DNA of 64,000 nt from Plazaster borealis. Taxonomy: Eukaryota; Echinodermata; Asteroidea; Forcipulatida; Labidiasteridae. How positions within the stretch are numbered: the stretch's first letter is position 1; each line of letters starts with the position of its first letter. Below are positions 22,501-31,793 of the stretch, piece by piece. Location of the stretch: NCBI GenBank assembly GCA_021014325.1, contig CM037467.1, forward strand, positions 4,154,001-4,218,000. Reading direction: 5' to 3'. A model generated the notes under the pieces. It was not told the origin of the DNA. It made no database searches and saw only the letters and a program-made list of their open reading frames with translations. The translations under genes and the position numbers were made by a program.

Positions 22501-25500
22501 GAAAAAGCCTTGGAGCCATAAGATTTAGTCCTTGGTGTGGTGGTGAGAAAGATTTGGGAATTCAACTTGCATCTAAGACGGCCAGAAGGTGGCAGGTCAA
22601 AGATGCATTTGTCGCATGCAAACGCATGTGTCGCAGGCAAATAATGTGGTGTTTTGCAGATTAAAACTGTCGTGCATTACAAAGTATTCTCGATTCATGA
22701 TGATCAATCTTGATAGATTGAAAGAGTTTGTCATCCTTTCGATGGGCTGCCAAGATCTCTAAAGGGTTAAGGGTTTTTGTTAAGACTTTGTATTTTGTGT
22801 GTATGTGTGCAATGATTCAAAATATAAATTGAGTCAAATTTGTTTTTCTTTTCAAGCTACCATTGGAGGCAGAACAGGTTCAAAGTGAGGAAACTCAATT
22901 TCCACATTGTGAGAAATTCCGCCTATGTTGTTGCAGAATTACTTAATCCAAAAAGTAAGTTACACTCAATTTGTAATTTTTTAAACACTGATTCACAACT
23001 TTTAACCACTTCATGTCCGTATGTTACATTTTTTTCCCGTGCCCACCAGCGTTATTATTTCTTGGAACTTTTGGAGCTTCTTGAGTAACCGTTTTCCGTC
23101 GAAAATATTATTGCAACAATGAAACCCAGACTTGACAAAGGAAAGAAAACAAAGATGCTCATAATTAGTTCTGGGATTTGTTTTTGTCGTGTGAGAAAAT
23201 TGAGCAGGAACTCATCGTGATTTGCAGAACCTCGACCGAAAGTCTGCCATGGTATGCTGGAATCCTGGAACTCTCGAACATACCTCCGATTGAGCCGAAT
23301 ACACTGACAAACGACGGTGGCAGCCTGTCCATTCTTGTGTGCCACATTTGTATAACAACAGGCAAATGTCTGGAATCGGGGGTTACATAATAAGAAACAC
23401 TCTCCATGGGTCAAAATGAGAGGCCAGCAACAATTTCTTGCATTTATACCATAGGTCCTTTGGGTTGGTAGGCAGCAAATTCTATTTTTCTAAACATTAG
23501 ATACGTCATTCCTCTCATCTTTACACCCTGGAGGAAATACATTTTTTAACTACTTCATGTTGGATGACGTCTGTAGACACAAATTTATTTTGGACAGAAT
23601 TATGGCGGACGTTTTTTAACAACTGCAACAACTGCAGATTTTTCTCTATTTTTTGCTGACATGCGGACAGCTGACATTTGTTATCCACTCGGAATTTCCA
23701 GTGTGTAGCATGTTGAAGCAGACTCCTACATTGAGGCAGGCTCCTACTGTGATATGCATTCGTTTCACCCATACAAAGCGCGACAAAAGGTTCTGGAAAC
23801 ATGCCTTGTAAAATCCTTTTCCGAGGGATTAAAGACTAAATGCTGACATCTTTGTCATGTGTGTACTAGCAAAAAAGAAGGCTGATTTTCATTGCAGCAA
23901 AAAGGGAACAAACTTGCTTTTTTGCTTTTTGTCTGTTTTTTTGTTTAGGAAATTGCTTGTTTTTTTGTCAATACACCAAAAAGACTGTCTAGCCTTGTTG
24001 GCTGTTTTGTTTATTTGTTTGTTTGTTTGTTTGTTTGTTAGGGTTTTTGATGTTTTGTTATCACACCAAAAAGGTTTTGAATCTATATTTTTGTCTGTTT
24101 TTGGTTGGTATGTTTGTTTGTTTGTCAATTCACCCAAAAAGGATTAGGCTGTTTTGCCTTTTTTAAAAGTTTTTATGTGTTATTTTAGGTGGATTTGTCT
24201 GTATTTGTTCTTTTGCTGTTGTAGAATGACATTATTGTATATAATAGTTTCAAGAATCAGTAGTAAATTATACCTTTCATTGGATTATTTTCAGGGTATT
24301 TGAGTGAAAAATCAGATATGCTTGAGTATATCCGCCAGACAGCTATTAGTTCCAGCAACGACCTTCCTCAGGAATTACAGTTGATTGCCGACGGGGAAGT
24401 GACCCAGGTTAGGTCAGAGGTGGGTGAGGTCAGAGGTCATTGCTACTTGCTGAGACTGAGACGGTTCTTGTTGCTTCTGCGGTTGTGTCATATCCAGGGG
24501 CTGAAGAAAGAGCTAGATGCAGAAAATGGGAAGGAGAAGATGGTGGAGGAGACTGTGAGTTGACGTATTATTGTTTGGTTATCATTTGGGAAACTCATTT
24601 TATGGTTAAACTGGTTTATGGTTAAACTGGTTTTATGGTTAAACTGGTTTTATGGTTAAACTGGTTTTATGGTTAAACTGGTTTAATGCAGAAAATGAGA
24701 AAGAGAAAATGGTGGAGGAGACTGTGAGTTGACGTTTTATTGTTTTGGTTATCATTTGGGAAACTGATTTGTGGTTAAACTGGCTTTTCGAATAATCTGG
24801 TTTTATGGTTAAACTGGTTAACCTTGTTAAACTGGTTTAATGCAGAACTTATCGGAAGGAGAAGATGGCGGAGGAGACTGTGAGTTGACCTATTATCGTT
24901 TTAGTTATCATTTGGGAAAATGATTTTACGATTAAACTGATTTTATGGTTAAACTGGTTTAACTGGTTCGACTCTCTGACCTTTCAAAGTTATCCACTGT
25001 GGTTTTGAATGGTAGATGCAATATGCCAGTCTTCAATGATGATATCATGTGGTAAATACATCTGCAGAGTACATACAAAACCTCTGCAGTTGAATGGTTT
25101 TTGATCAGTGAGTCGATTCGTTGGAAAATATTACCAAGATTAAGAGAGTTATTGAATAATGCTGAGTTTATTTTCAGTTTCTCTCGGTAATCATTTTACT
25201 TTTTTTCTTGCAGGAATCTGACATACAAAAGATTGAAACAGAATTAGTAAAACTGCACATTATTTCAGCACTGCAGTCATGGCAACACATCCCCATGGCA
25301 ACCAAACCTACTGATACTGGTACGTCTTAACCTTTACAGTGCCAGGCGCGTTTTGGTAATTCTGTATCCACAGACCGGCCATTTTTTTTAGAATGTAAGG
25401 GAATGTTGGTGCCTTTGGCGGCCTGTGGATGGATATTTAGTATGGCGTTTCAGAACGTTGGCAGCACTCGAAGGGTAAAACTTTAGGTAGTCTGAACATC

Positions 25501-28500
25501 TGACGTCTCACTTCAAGGCTGTGAATAAAGTGTCTTTATCCTTCTTGCGGATAAAGACAGGGGACCAGTCAAACATAAGGGAACGTTGGCGGCCTGTGGA
25601 TGGCTACTCAGCATGACATTTCAGAACATTGGCGGCGCTCGAAAAGTTAAAACTCTATTTTCTGTCCGACTATTCCATATCATCTTCTGTGATTTTGAGT
25701 CGTGGATAAACTATGCCAGCCTGCAATATAATATCATGAAGTTAATGCATTTACACAGTCATATTCAAGAAGACTGTGTCTGAAAACCTACAAAACGCTA
25801 ACAGCTGATTTCGGTTGTTACAACCAAAATTAAGGATGATGTGTTTACACGCCAAAAATTATGCGTGGTTTTTCACTTTTTTCTCCTGACTCGCACAACG
25901 AATTAAGCCCAAATTTTTCACAGGTTTGTTATTTCATGTATATGGTTGATCACACAAAACACAAACACTGTCTGTGACTAATTTGTCAGTTCTACCAAAC
26001 CTCTATAATACCCTTAAAGGCACTGTACACGTTTAGTAATTACTCAAAATATATATTAGCATAAAAACTTACTTGATATCGAGCAACAGGGAGCTGTTGA
26101 GAGTATAAAACATTGTGAGAAACAACTCCTTCTGAAGTAACGTAGTTTTTGAGAAAGTGGTAATTTCTCACTAAAATAATAAAATACTTCAGGCCTGAAG
26201 CCTTTTATTCCTATCTGAAAGCACACAAATTTGTACAACAAGGGTGTTTTTTCTTTCATCATTTTCTTGCAACTTCGATGACCAATTGAGCCCAAATTTT
26301 CACAGGTTTGTTATTTTATGCATATGTTGGGATACACCAAGTGAGAATACTGGTCTTTGACAATTACCAAACGTGCTCAGTGCCGTTAAACAGTTATTTT
26401 ATAATATGGATTTTGGTTGTTAACAATGATGCACTGTGACCTTTGTTCAAAACAAATGTTTAGTAGTAGTTATTTTGAACCAATTTTTATTTTGTTATTT
26501 GAAATTGATGAAAATGCATAGGTTCTATTCACATACACTAATCTTTGCTTTTTACTATATAGCTTCGGCCACTGCATTGTTGCTTATGGCTGATTGGCTA
26601 TCGGACCACAGTGAAACAACTGACGAGCCAATCAGAGGTCTTGTTACTGAAGTACATGACTCCTTTCCTCATTCGTCAGAAGTTGGGAGGAGAGAATCAT
26701 GTGACATTTGTGAAGGAAATATCCTTTAAATGAAAATATTTTCACTAAATAAATGCTTTAAGTCATTCATCCCACCTGAGTGAAATGCCTGTGGTGTTTT
26801 TTTCCCAGGACTCAGGAAAGCACTGAGTATACAGTGCTTTTTATCACACATCGGTGTAGGGTAAAAAATGAAATAATAATGATAACAATAATTGGAAAAG
26901 CATGTAGTAAAGTCCTTAACTTAATGGTTTTTATACGTATAGAACTAACAAGTACGTCATCGGATGCTTGTAAGAATGGACACAGATGGAGTAAGGATCA
27001 TTTTAATTTGCTTATTCCCATTGGCTTGATTCCTATCTTTTATCCCCCTTGGCTTTATTTCTGTATATTTCAATAAGTGATTGGGATGGTACAGCATTGT
27101 TTTGTGGGAAACTGCATTATTGCTTAAAACAGTGAATGTTTCAAGAAAAAATATGGGAGGAAAAAACTTAGAAATGGAAAATAAATGATGCATAGCTAAA
27201 TTGTTTTCTGTCTGCTGTGCAGGCCCTCTATGTCAGCTGTTGGCACAGAGAATGAACACCATGTGACATGCCGGTATAGCAAAATTAACCAGATCAACCA
27301 ATGGAAAAGCTCAGCCATACAGCTAAAAAGGCAGCGCTGATGACAGTGCATATGCAATGATGACTACACACACAGCATTCTCCGAGTTATTTTTCTATAG
27401 AGAAAATCAATGGTCTTTTTTTTTTTAAATGAAATATGTAAAAGTTTCCATGCCTTGCATAGCAAAACCAATTCTTTAAATTAATTGGGTATTTTTGTAT
27501 TGATTAATTTTTATTATTGATAAAACCTGAAGTTTTTTTTGTTTTTTTTGTTTTATAGAGAGGTGCTCACTGAGTCTCCGGCTGTGCCAGACATCCTCCA
27601 TCCCAAGAATGTGCAATAATTGTGATGCCATGGCCTTGCCTGTACCAGAAAACACAGGTAAGAGTTATCTTAGTTTCATAAGAGACGACAAACACCCATA
27701 AGCTGTTTCCCTGGCGGCGCCATCTTAAATCTCTCAGGAGGCAATTGAATGGGAACAGTACATTTAACTCTATGGCAAAATTTGTGCTCAGCGGCGGCAG
27801 ACAGTCCACTATCCCATTCAGTTGCCACCTGAGAAATTCAAGATGGCGGTATCCGTAAAACGGTTTATACACAATTCTCAATGAAATGAAAAACCAGTCT
27901 CAATGAAATAAAAAACCAGTCTTTGCTGTTCTGGAGGTTGCAGTGCAAAAGCTTGCCTGAACCATGGGCAAATTTTGTGGGCTCGGACCAGAAACAAAAT
28001 CTGATGTAAAAATTACGATCAACGTGAAAAACGGGTCGGTAACCAGAAAAAGGTTGTTAAATAGTTACATCTCTTGAAAATTTGTGTTTTCAAAAAGTAC
28101 AGCCTAAATATTTATTTTCAAGTAATGAAACTTAGCCTGTATAGTTTTATCAACATTATTGGATTATTATGCTTCCAGGTTGTTCCTTTTTAACATGAAG
28201 TTGTGGAAATTTTTCGTAGCTACGCCACCGCACGAAAACACTTATTCAATGACCAAGATTCAAACATGTTTCTGGTCATCGGGGTCGCCAAAACACGCCA
28301 AGCAACGTACTGTATGTAGGGAGTGTCTAAAAAGTCTGAATGGATCTATTTAAGTATTCCAGCAGGCGTACATGGATCGTTCTGCTGGACTGCCGGAACG
28401 TTCCATTGGCACATTCAAAATGCTAATGCGCATATTCCTTTGTGTAGGATTGTTCCCATATCGGCACATTGTTGCAGTCCAGCAGAATGTTCTGTCGGTC

Positions 28501-28861
28501 CACTGGATTGCGGGCGCACACACCTACTGGACTGTTTTTTTTGCGCCTAGTATGTGCCCGACTTTTTGGATAGCTCCCTTAGTCTTAGATACACCATAGT
28601 CTTAGGTACACATTGAGCATTTACTTGTGAACGAACAGGGCATTGTACCAGACATCATTCAAAGCTATTAAACTCTCAATGGCTTATTGTAGTGTCACAC
28701 ATGTCCATGTTGTAAAGTGAACATGCCACCTTGGCCTAAAAAATTATCATCACTTGTGGATTCAGATAATGTACCTTCTCCCCCTCTTAGATTCTACGTG
28801 GCTCAGAGGAACATTGCGGCAAAGATGCATCTTCTGTGAGGCAGTGTTTGTACCTCCATAG
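13585..28861 (+). CDS. GTF3C4: General transcription factor 3C polypeptide 4 (TFIIIC90), 18 exons
   Basis: Subunit of TFIIIC, which binds internal promoters of tRNA and 5S genes for RNA polymerase III; the human protein has reported histone acetyltransferase activity. Exons: 13585-13692, 14236-14374, 15280-15418, 16485-16563, 16724-16877, 17749-17914, 18878-18984, 19620-19783, 20522-20651, 21583-21666, 22070-22172, 22857-22954, 24295-24554, 25214-25319, 26563-26718, 26937-26990, 27559-27657, 28791-28861. All phases join, giving 738 residues (human 822). The N-terminal half has beta-propeller-like repeats (LAVGDHEGRISLWN in exon 8). The C-terminus is a zinc-binding module: C659/C662, C676 with NGH680, C685, the CNNC of exon 17 and C728/C731. 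Exon 1 encodes SDDNQIAIASEKCVNIF, the family's first strand. The intron after exon 15 is an AT-AC U12 type, and exon 13's end is triplicated in the following intron. Confidence 0.93.
15775..15884 (-). repeat. tRNA-derived SINE head, reverse orientation
   Basis: CGGGATTCGAACCCACACTC is a reverse B box and GACCACTCGGCCACGACACT the A-box end. It belongs to the same family as 50641-50985. It lies in GTF3C4 intron 3. Confidence 0.8.
15978..16356 (-). repeat. 'TTCAGGGCTCGAATTT' family element, reverse orientation
   Basis: Shares reverse-strand blocks with 19097-19410 and 37832-38250 (TCATTTTGATTCT-like, GGACCGCAGG-like, AAATTTTACACTGGACC). Ends are worn. It lies in GTF3C4 intron 3. Confidence 0.6.
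16966..17299 (+). repeat. tRNA-derived SINE, diverged
   Basis: TGAGTCATCAGAATGTTGGT, TTCCTTGAGCAAGACGCTTG and the 3' end GTGCGCTTTACAAA...ATTATTATTATT match the 50641-50985 SINE. It lies in GTF3C4 intron 5. Confidence 0.7.
17300..17556 (+). repeat. Minisatellite, about 77-bp unit, 3.3 copies
   Basis: Units begin TATGGGTACCTTATGGGC at 17300, 17375 and 17452, with a partial fourth at 17533. They are highly similar, so expansion is recent. It lies in GTF3C4 intron 5 directly after a SINE tail, a common birthplace of minisatellites. Confidence 0.9.
17996..18090 (+). repeat. SINE fragment (A-box side)
   Basis: TTGTGGCCAAGCGGTCTAG followed by ACACTTATGTCCTTGAGTAA resembles the A-box side and post-B-box block of the 50641-50985 SINE, with the B box degenerate. 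It lies in GTF3C4 intron 6. Confidence 0.55.
18594..18640. repeat. Perfect 28-bp palindrome plus adjacent hairpin
   Basis: TAAATCAATCAATG (18594-18607) is followed directly by its exact reverse complement (18608-18621). Then ATCCATA and TATGGAT bracket a T-rich loop. It has cruciform potential within GTF3C4 intron 6. Confidence 0.9.
19097..19410. mobile_element. MITE with ends TTCAGGGCTCGAATTT
   Basis: The 314-bp element begins TTCAGGGCTCGAATTT and ends AAATTCGAGCCCTGAA, near-perfect 16-bp inverted ends. It has no coding capacity. Diverged relatives are at 15978-16356 and 37832-38250. It lies in GTF3C4 intron 7. Confidence 0.85.
22368..22640 (-). mobile_element. 3' relic of a non-LTR retrotransposon (LINE)
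   Basis: The minus-strand frame reads RTKSYGSKAFSHTSPKLWNALPL and then DNFKSNL, which matches the conserved tail of animal LINE reverse-transcriptase proteins (S..APKLWN.LP...R....FK..LKT.LF). It is a 5'-truncated dead copy in GTF3C4 intron 11. Similar tails lie at 33180-33275, 42150-42470 and 60530-60790. Confidence 0.7.
23105..23400 (-). repeat. 'GTGTAGCGTGCACAGGC' family, 3' part, reverse
   Basis: Reverse complement matches the 62700-62880 part of that family (TGTGGCATACAAGAATGGAC, CCAGCATACCATGGCAGA). It lies in GTF3C4 intron 12. Confidence 0.6.
23525..23835 (+). repeat. 'GTGTAGCGTGCACAGGC' family, diverged forward copy
   Basis: Opens ACTACTTCATGTTGGATGACG like the 62473 copy, then GGCGGACGTTTTTTAAC, CAGTGTGTAGCATG and CGTTTCACCCATACA. 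It lies in GTF3C4 intron 12. Confidence 0.6.
24519..24965 (+). repeat. Tandem triplication of GTF3C4 exon 13 3' end with its splice donor
   Basis: The last 36 coding bases of exon 13 plus about 120 bp of intron occur three times, starting with GCAGAA at 24519, 24688 and 24842. All three copies keep GAGGAGACT|GTGAGTTGAC, so intact donors stand at 24555, 24724 and 24880. Between copies runs a 16-bp repeat (TTTATGGTTAAACTGG) in variable number. Only the first copy is needed for the reading frame. Copies 2 and 3 are preceded by TTTAATGCAG, which looks like an acceptor, so short cassette exons are conceivable. Confidence 0.92.
26014..26390. mobile_element. MITE, 'TTAAAGGCACTG' family, copy 1
   Basis: A 377-bp element starting TTAAAGGCACTGTACACG and ending with a worn inverse of the same. 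Internal marks are TAGCATAAAAACTTACTTG and TCAATTGGTCATCGAAG (inverse). Four copies lie in this window (also 29739, 53094, 59182). It has no coding capacity. It lies in GTF3C4 intron 14. Confidence 0.9.
26719..26936 (+). other. U12-type AT-AC intron of GTF3C4
   Basis: The intron begins ATATCCTTT (26719-26727), the exact AT-AC minor-spliceosome 5' splice site. It carries the branch site TCCTTAAC (26913-26920) and ends TTATAC (26931-26936), AC lying about 17 bases after the branch adenosine. Removing it joins phase 1 to phase 1 and gives CDICEGSIELTSTSSDACKNGH, preserving the zinc-binding cysteines and the NGH motif. No GT-AG alternative restores the frame and the family match. Length 218 bp. 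Confidence 0.92.
27713..27855. repeat. Foldback MITE in GTF3C4 intron 17
   Basis: GCGCCATCTTAAATCTCTCA and CAATTGAATGGGA on the left are answered by TCCCATTCAGTTG and TGAGAAATTCAAGATGGCGG on the right. Arms are about 42 bp. Confidence 0.85.
28366..28560 (+). repeat. Interspersed repeat shared with 5394-5582
   Basis: CAGCAGGCGTACATGG, GGAACGTTCCATTGGCAC, TGTTGCAGTCCAGCAGAATG and ACTGGATTGCGGGCGCACAC match the other copy in reverse orientation. It lies in GTF3C4 intron 17. Confidence 0.65.
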
Positions 28862-28891
28862 CAAAGAACACACCGGCAGAACTTGATGGGC

Positions 28892-29239
28892 TTCACTCCG
28901 GCTTGGGCTCCCACTCCGGCTTGGGATCTCACTCCGGCTTGAGATCCCACTCCGGCTTGAGATCCCACTCCGGCTTGGGATCTCACTCCGGCTTGAGATC
29001 CCACTCCGGCTTGGGTTCCCACTCCGGCTTGCTGGCTTGGGCTCCCACTCCGGCTTGGGATCTCACTCCGGCTTGGGATCTCACTCCGGCTTGGGATCTC
29101 ACTCCGGCTTGGGATCTCACTCCGGCTTGGGTTCCCACTCCGGCTTGGGTTCCCACTCCGGCTTGGGATCCCACTCCGGCTTGGGCTCCCACTCCCGCTT
29201 GGGATCTCACTCCGGCTTGGGATCCCACTCCGGCTTGAG
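28892..29239. repeat. 18-bp minisatellite, about 19 copies
   Basis: The unit is ACTCCGGCTTGGGATCTC with a few variant positions (GGG/GAG, ATCT/TTCC/GCTC). It starts about 30 bp after the GTF3C4 stop codon. Because 18 is a multiple of three, the array stays open in several frames on both strands (for example GSHSGL repeats), but no start context, homology or splice signal supports a protein. It is markedly more G+C-rich than its surroundings. Confidence 0.95.
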
Positions 29240-29514
29240 CTCCATCATCAGCAGTACAGTGCTGCAACATCAGGCCCAAATTTCATGGTTCTGCAATACT
29301 GTGAGCTTAAAGTTCGGAAGCAGAAAAATACTCGCTTAACGTAATCGTATTCCACAGGTTAGCAAGGAATTTGTTGCTGGTGCATGAATCATTATACTTA
29401 TTTGCTTACACAGCCAATATAATTTTGATTTTATGAATGATTTCTAGATTCCTTTCAGCAATTTCTTTTTGAAAAATTAATGAAATATTTTCTATTATGC
29501 AGAACCAATTATGG

Positions 29515-29738
29515 GTTGGAACAATGACAAATTGACTAGAGCAGGATTGGAACCTGTGACCTCCGCATTAATGTGCGGTGATCTACCAACTGAGCCTTCT
29601 AGCCCGAATGTTGGCAGTCTCCCTATTTTGTCAATATTTTTGCTCGGGGGTGCCAGTTAGAACCGTTAACTACCGTGTAGCCAGGGATCACACACAAGTT
29701 TACGATACAACCTGGGAAGCAGCAGGAGAGGGATCACC
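29515..29738 (-). repeat. tRNA-like SINE, reverse orientation
   Basis: AGCAGGATTGGAACCTGTGA (reverse B box) and ATCTACCAACTGAGCC (reverse A box) are followed by the block GATCACACACAAGTTTACGA, also present at 62045-62070. The MITE at 29739 inserted at its end, and the same GGGATCACCTTA junction occurs at 62090. Confidence 0.7.
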
Positions 29739-30113
29739 TTAAAGGCACTGAACACGTTTGGTAAATGTCAAAGACCAGTGTTCTCACTTGGTGTATCCCA
29801 ACATATGCATAAAATAACAAGTCTGTGAAAATTTGGGCTCAATTGGTCATCGAAGTTGCAAGAAAATGATGAAAGAAAAAACACTTGTTGTACAAATTTG
29901 TGTGCTTTCAGATAGGAATAAAAGGCTTCTTGCAAGAAGTCTTTTATTATTTTAGTGAGAAATTACCTCTTTCTCAAAAACTGCGTAACTTCAGAGGGAG
30001 TCGTTTCTCACAATGTTTTATACTATCAACAGCTCTCTGTTGCTCGTTACCAAGTCAGTTTTTATGCTAATTATATATTTTAAGTAATTACCAAACGTGT
30101 ACAGTGCCTTTAA
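29739..30113. mobile_element. MITE, 'TTAAAGGCACTG' family, copy 2
   Basis: The element runs from TTAAAGGCACTGAACACG to CGTGTACAGTGCCTTTAA. It lies in opposite orientation to the 26014 and 53094 copies. Confidence 0.9.
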
Positions 30114-31787
30114 GGGGATGCAAACCCATGTTTTAAAATAGCACATTGCTTTGTGCATACATTAAAGTTAACTTCATTAAAATGAAAACTCAATAGTTTT
30201 TAAAAATGAGGGCTATGCTTTATTAAATCCATGTGCTCAGTGAAGATATTTATTTTAACTTGGCAAGTCAAGGAGCTTTGAAATTTGTACATGTTGACTC
30301 AACATTGAAAAGCTGCCATTTATTAAATGGTTTATTTTGATTCATCACTAAACTGACTTATTAAAATTAGAATTGTCAATAGATATTATTATTCTGTAAT
30401 AAAGGTCTGCATACAAAGGAACAATATTAGCAAAATTGCATTTTGTGATATATCAAAATAGACTTTTTGCGTTTTATGTCACAAACTCATACAGCGCTCT
30501 CACCAAGGTCGCCTCAATGGAAGAGAGTTGTGCTAGGCACGCATGTCCATTGTCTCACCATAGCTGTAGAGACATGCACAGGTTCTTATTGACAATTATG
30601 ACATTTGACATCACATGTTTACAAAAGAAGGCACAGAGCCTGGACTCTCTTTAGCACAGCTCAATGAAGGGAAAACATACAATCGTGGATTTTTTGGAAA
30701 TTGCAGTGTATGCAACTTTTGATATGAAGAAAAGGAGCACATCTGAAAACTTGTGCAGCTGGTTTTTTTCCCTTTGATTTTAGGCCTGGAATTTCATCTT
30801 TGAGAGGGCAAGACCATTCAAATTTTCCATTGGAAGGGGCAAGAAGGCCATGGTCTCCAGGGCTCACCCTTAACACTAGCCTGGCATACTGGGGCTAGTA
30901 AACACCACTTCTCAACTTGCTCTGTGGGCTACTAAAAATTGTTCAACCTTATTTATGATGCTCAATATTTCTTTCTAAGTTTCAGATGTGAATTTTTTTT
31001 TTTTTAAGTGTTAAATTATCTTTAAGTGTGTGAATGTAATTCATTTAACCAATTAACTGGTTACAATCTTTACTATTAATCAGAAAGTTACATTGGTGAC
31101 AATACATGGCCTCCATGTTATTCCAGGCCTGTGATTTGATGTGGTAATTTCTCATGTGGTAAGTGTAGAATTACTCTCTACCAGGAAATGCTCTGCAATT
31201 TACAAAGTCGCCATTTTTTAAACAAATGTCACATGATCTGCAGACTGTGCAAGTCTATTTTATGAACCTTTTTGGAAACCTTGTATACATGTATATGAGT
31301 TTTTGAGTTTTATGTTGCAATTTGTACAAAACCACACATTTAAATATGGCTTCTAATGTTTAAATGTATAGGATTCTCCCCAGGATTTTTCAAAACCTTT
31401 GGGGCAGTCTGGAACAAAAAATTTGAAATTTGGTCTAAGCACGCTGAATTGAAACGAGGTCCTTGGAATGTTTTTGACTTGGTGTTTATCGTTGGTTTAA
31501 AAACCCTACTGAGAAATCTGGGGCATGCTAAATGGTGAATTAGATCTGAAGTCCCCAACCCCCAAACCCCCCTCCCAAAACCGACATAAAAAAGCAAATT
31601 TTGCTTAGTGTGTATCGACTACAATTCGCCCGCGAATACTTGCAATTCATGCTTATCGGCCCGATACACTAGCATGTACATGGGGAGAACCCTGATACAT
31701 GCACAAGTCTTGCACAGTCTATACTCATTTGTTTGAATTTCTGAAAGCGCACCATTTTCTATTTCAAACTGCTCACAACCTCTGTGT

Positions 31788-31793
31788 TTTATT
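31788..31793 (-). terminator. Candidate XRCC2 poly(A) signal overlapping the stop codon
   Basis: On the minus strand the end reads CACCACTGAATAAAAC, so AATAAA shares its first base with the TGA. If used, the 3'UTR would be only some 20 bases long. This is a positional inference. Confidence 0.4.

Larger units (their letters stand above)
28862..31792. other. Tail-to-tail spacer between GTF3C4 and XRCC2
   Basis: No gene is supported. It contains an 18-bp minisatellite directly after the GTF3C4 stop, a reverse-oriented tRNA-like SINE, a MITE (29739-30113) and A+T-rich unique sequence. No clear AATAAA appears between the GTF3C4 stop and the minisatellite, so the array may be part of the 3'UTR. 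Confidence 0.6.

Noticed and set aside
23857..24147. Hydrophobic small protein
   Set aside because: It is driven by a (TTTG)n-rich tract inside a GTF3C4 intron; no homology or signals.
26436..26729. GTF3C4 exon 15 read through to TAA as a terminal exon
   Set aside because: The TAA lies inside the AT-AC donor. Using the U12 site restores the cysteine/histidine pattern, and three more exons match the family end.
28903..29339. Plus- and minus-strand repetitive proteins (GSHSGL and QAGVGS repeats)
   Set aside because: They are by-products of the 18-bp minisatellite, open in several frames at once. Nothing supports translation.
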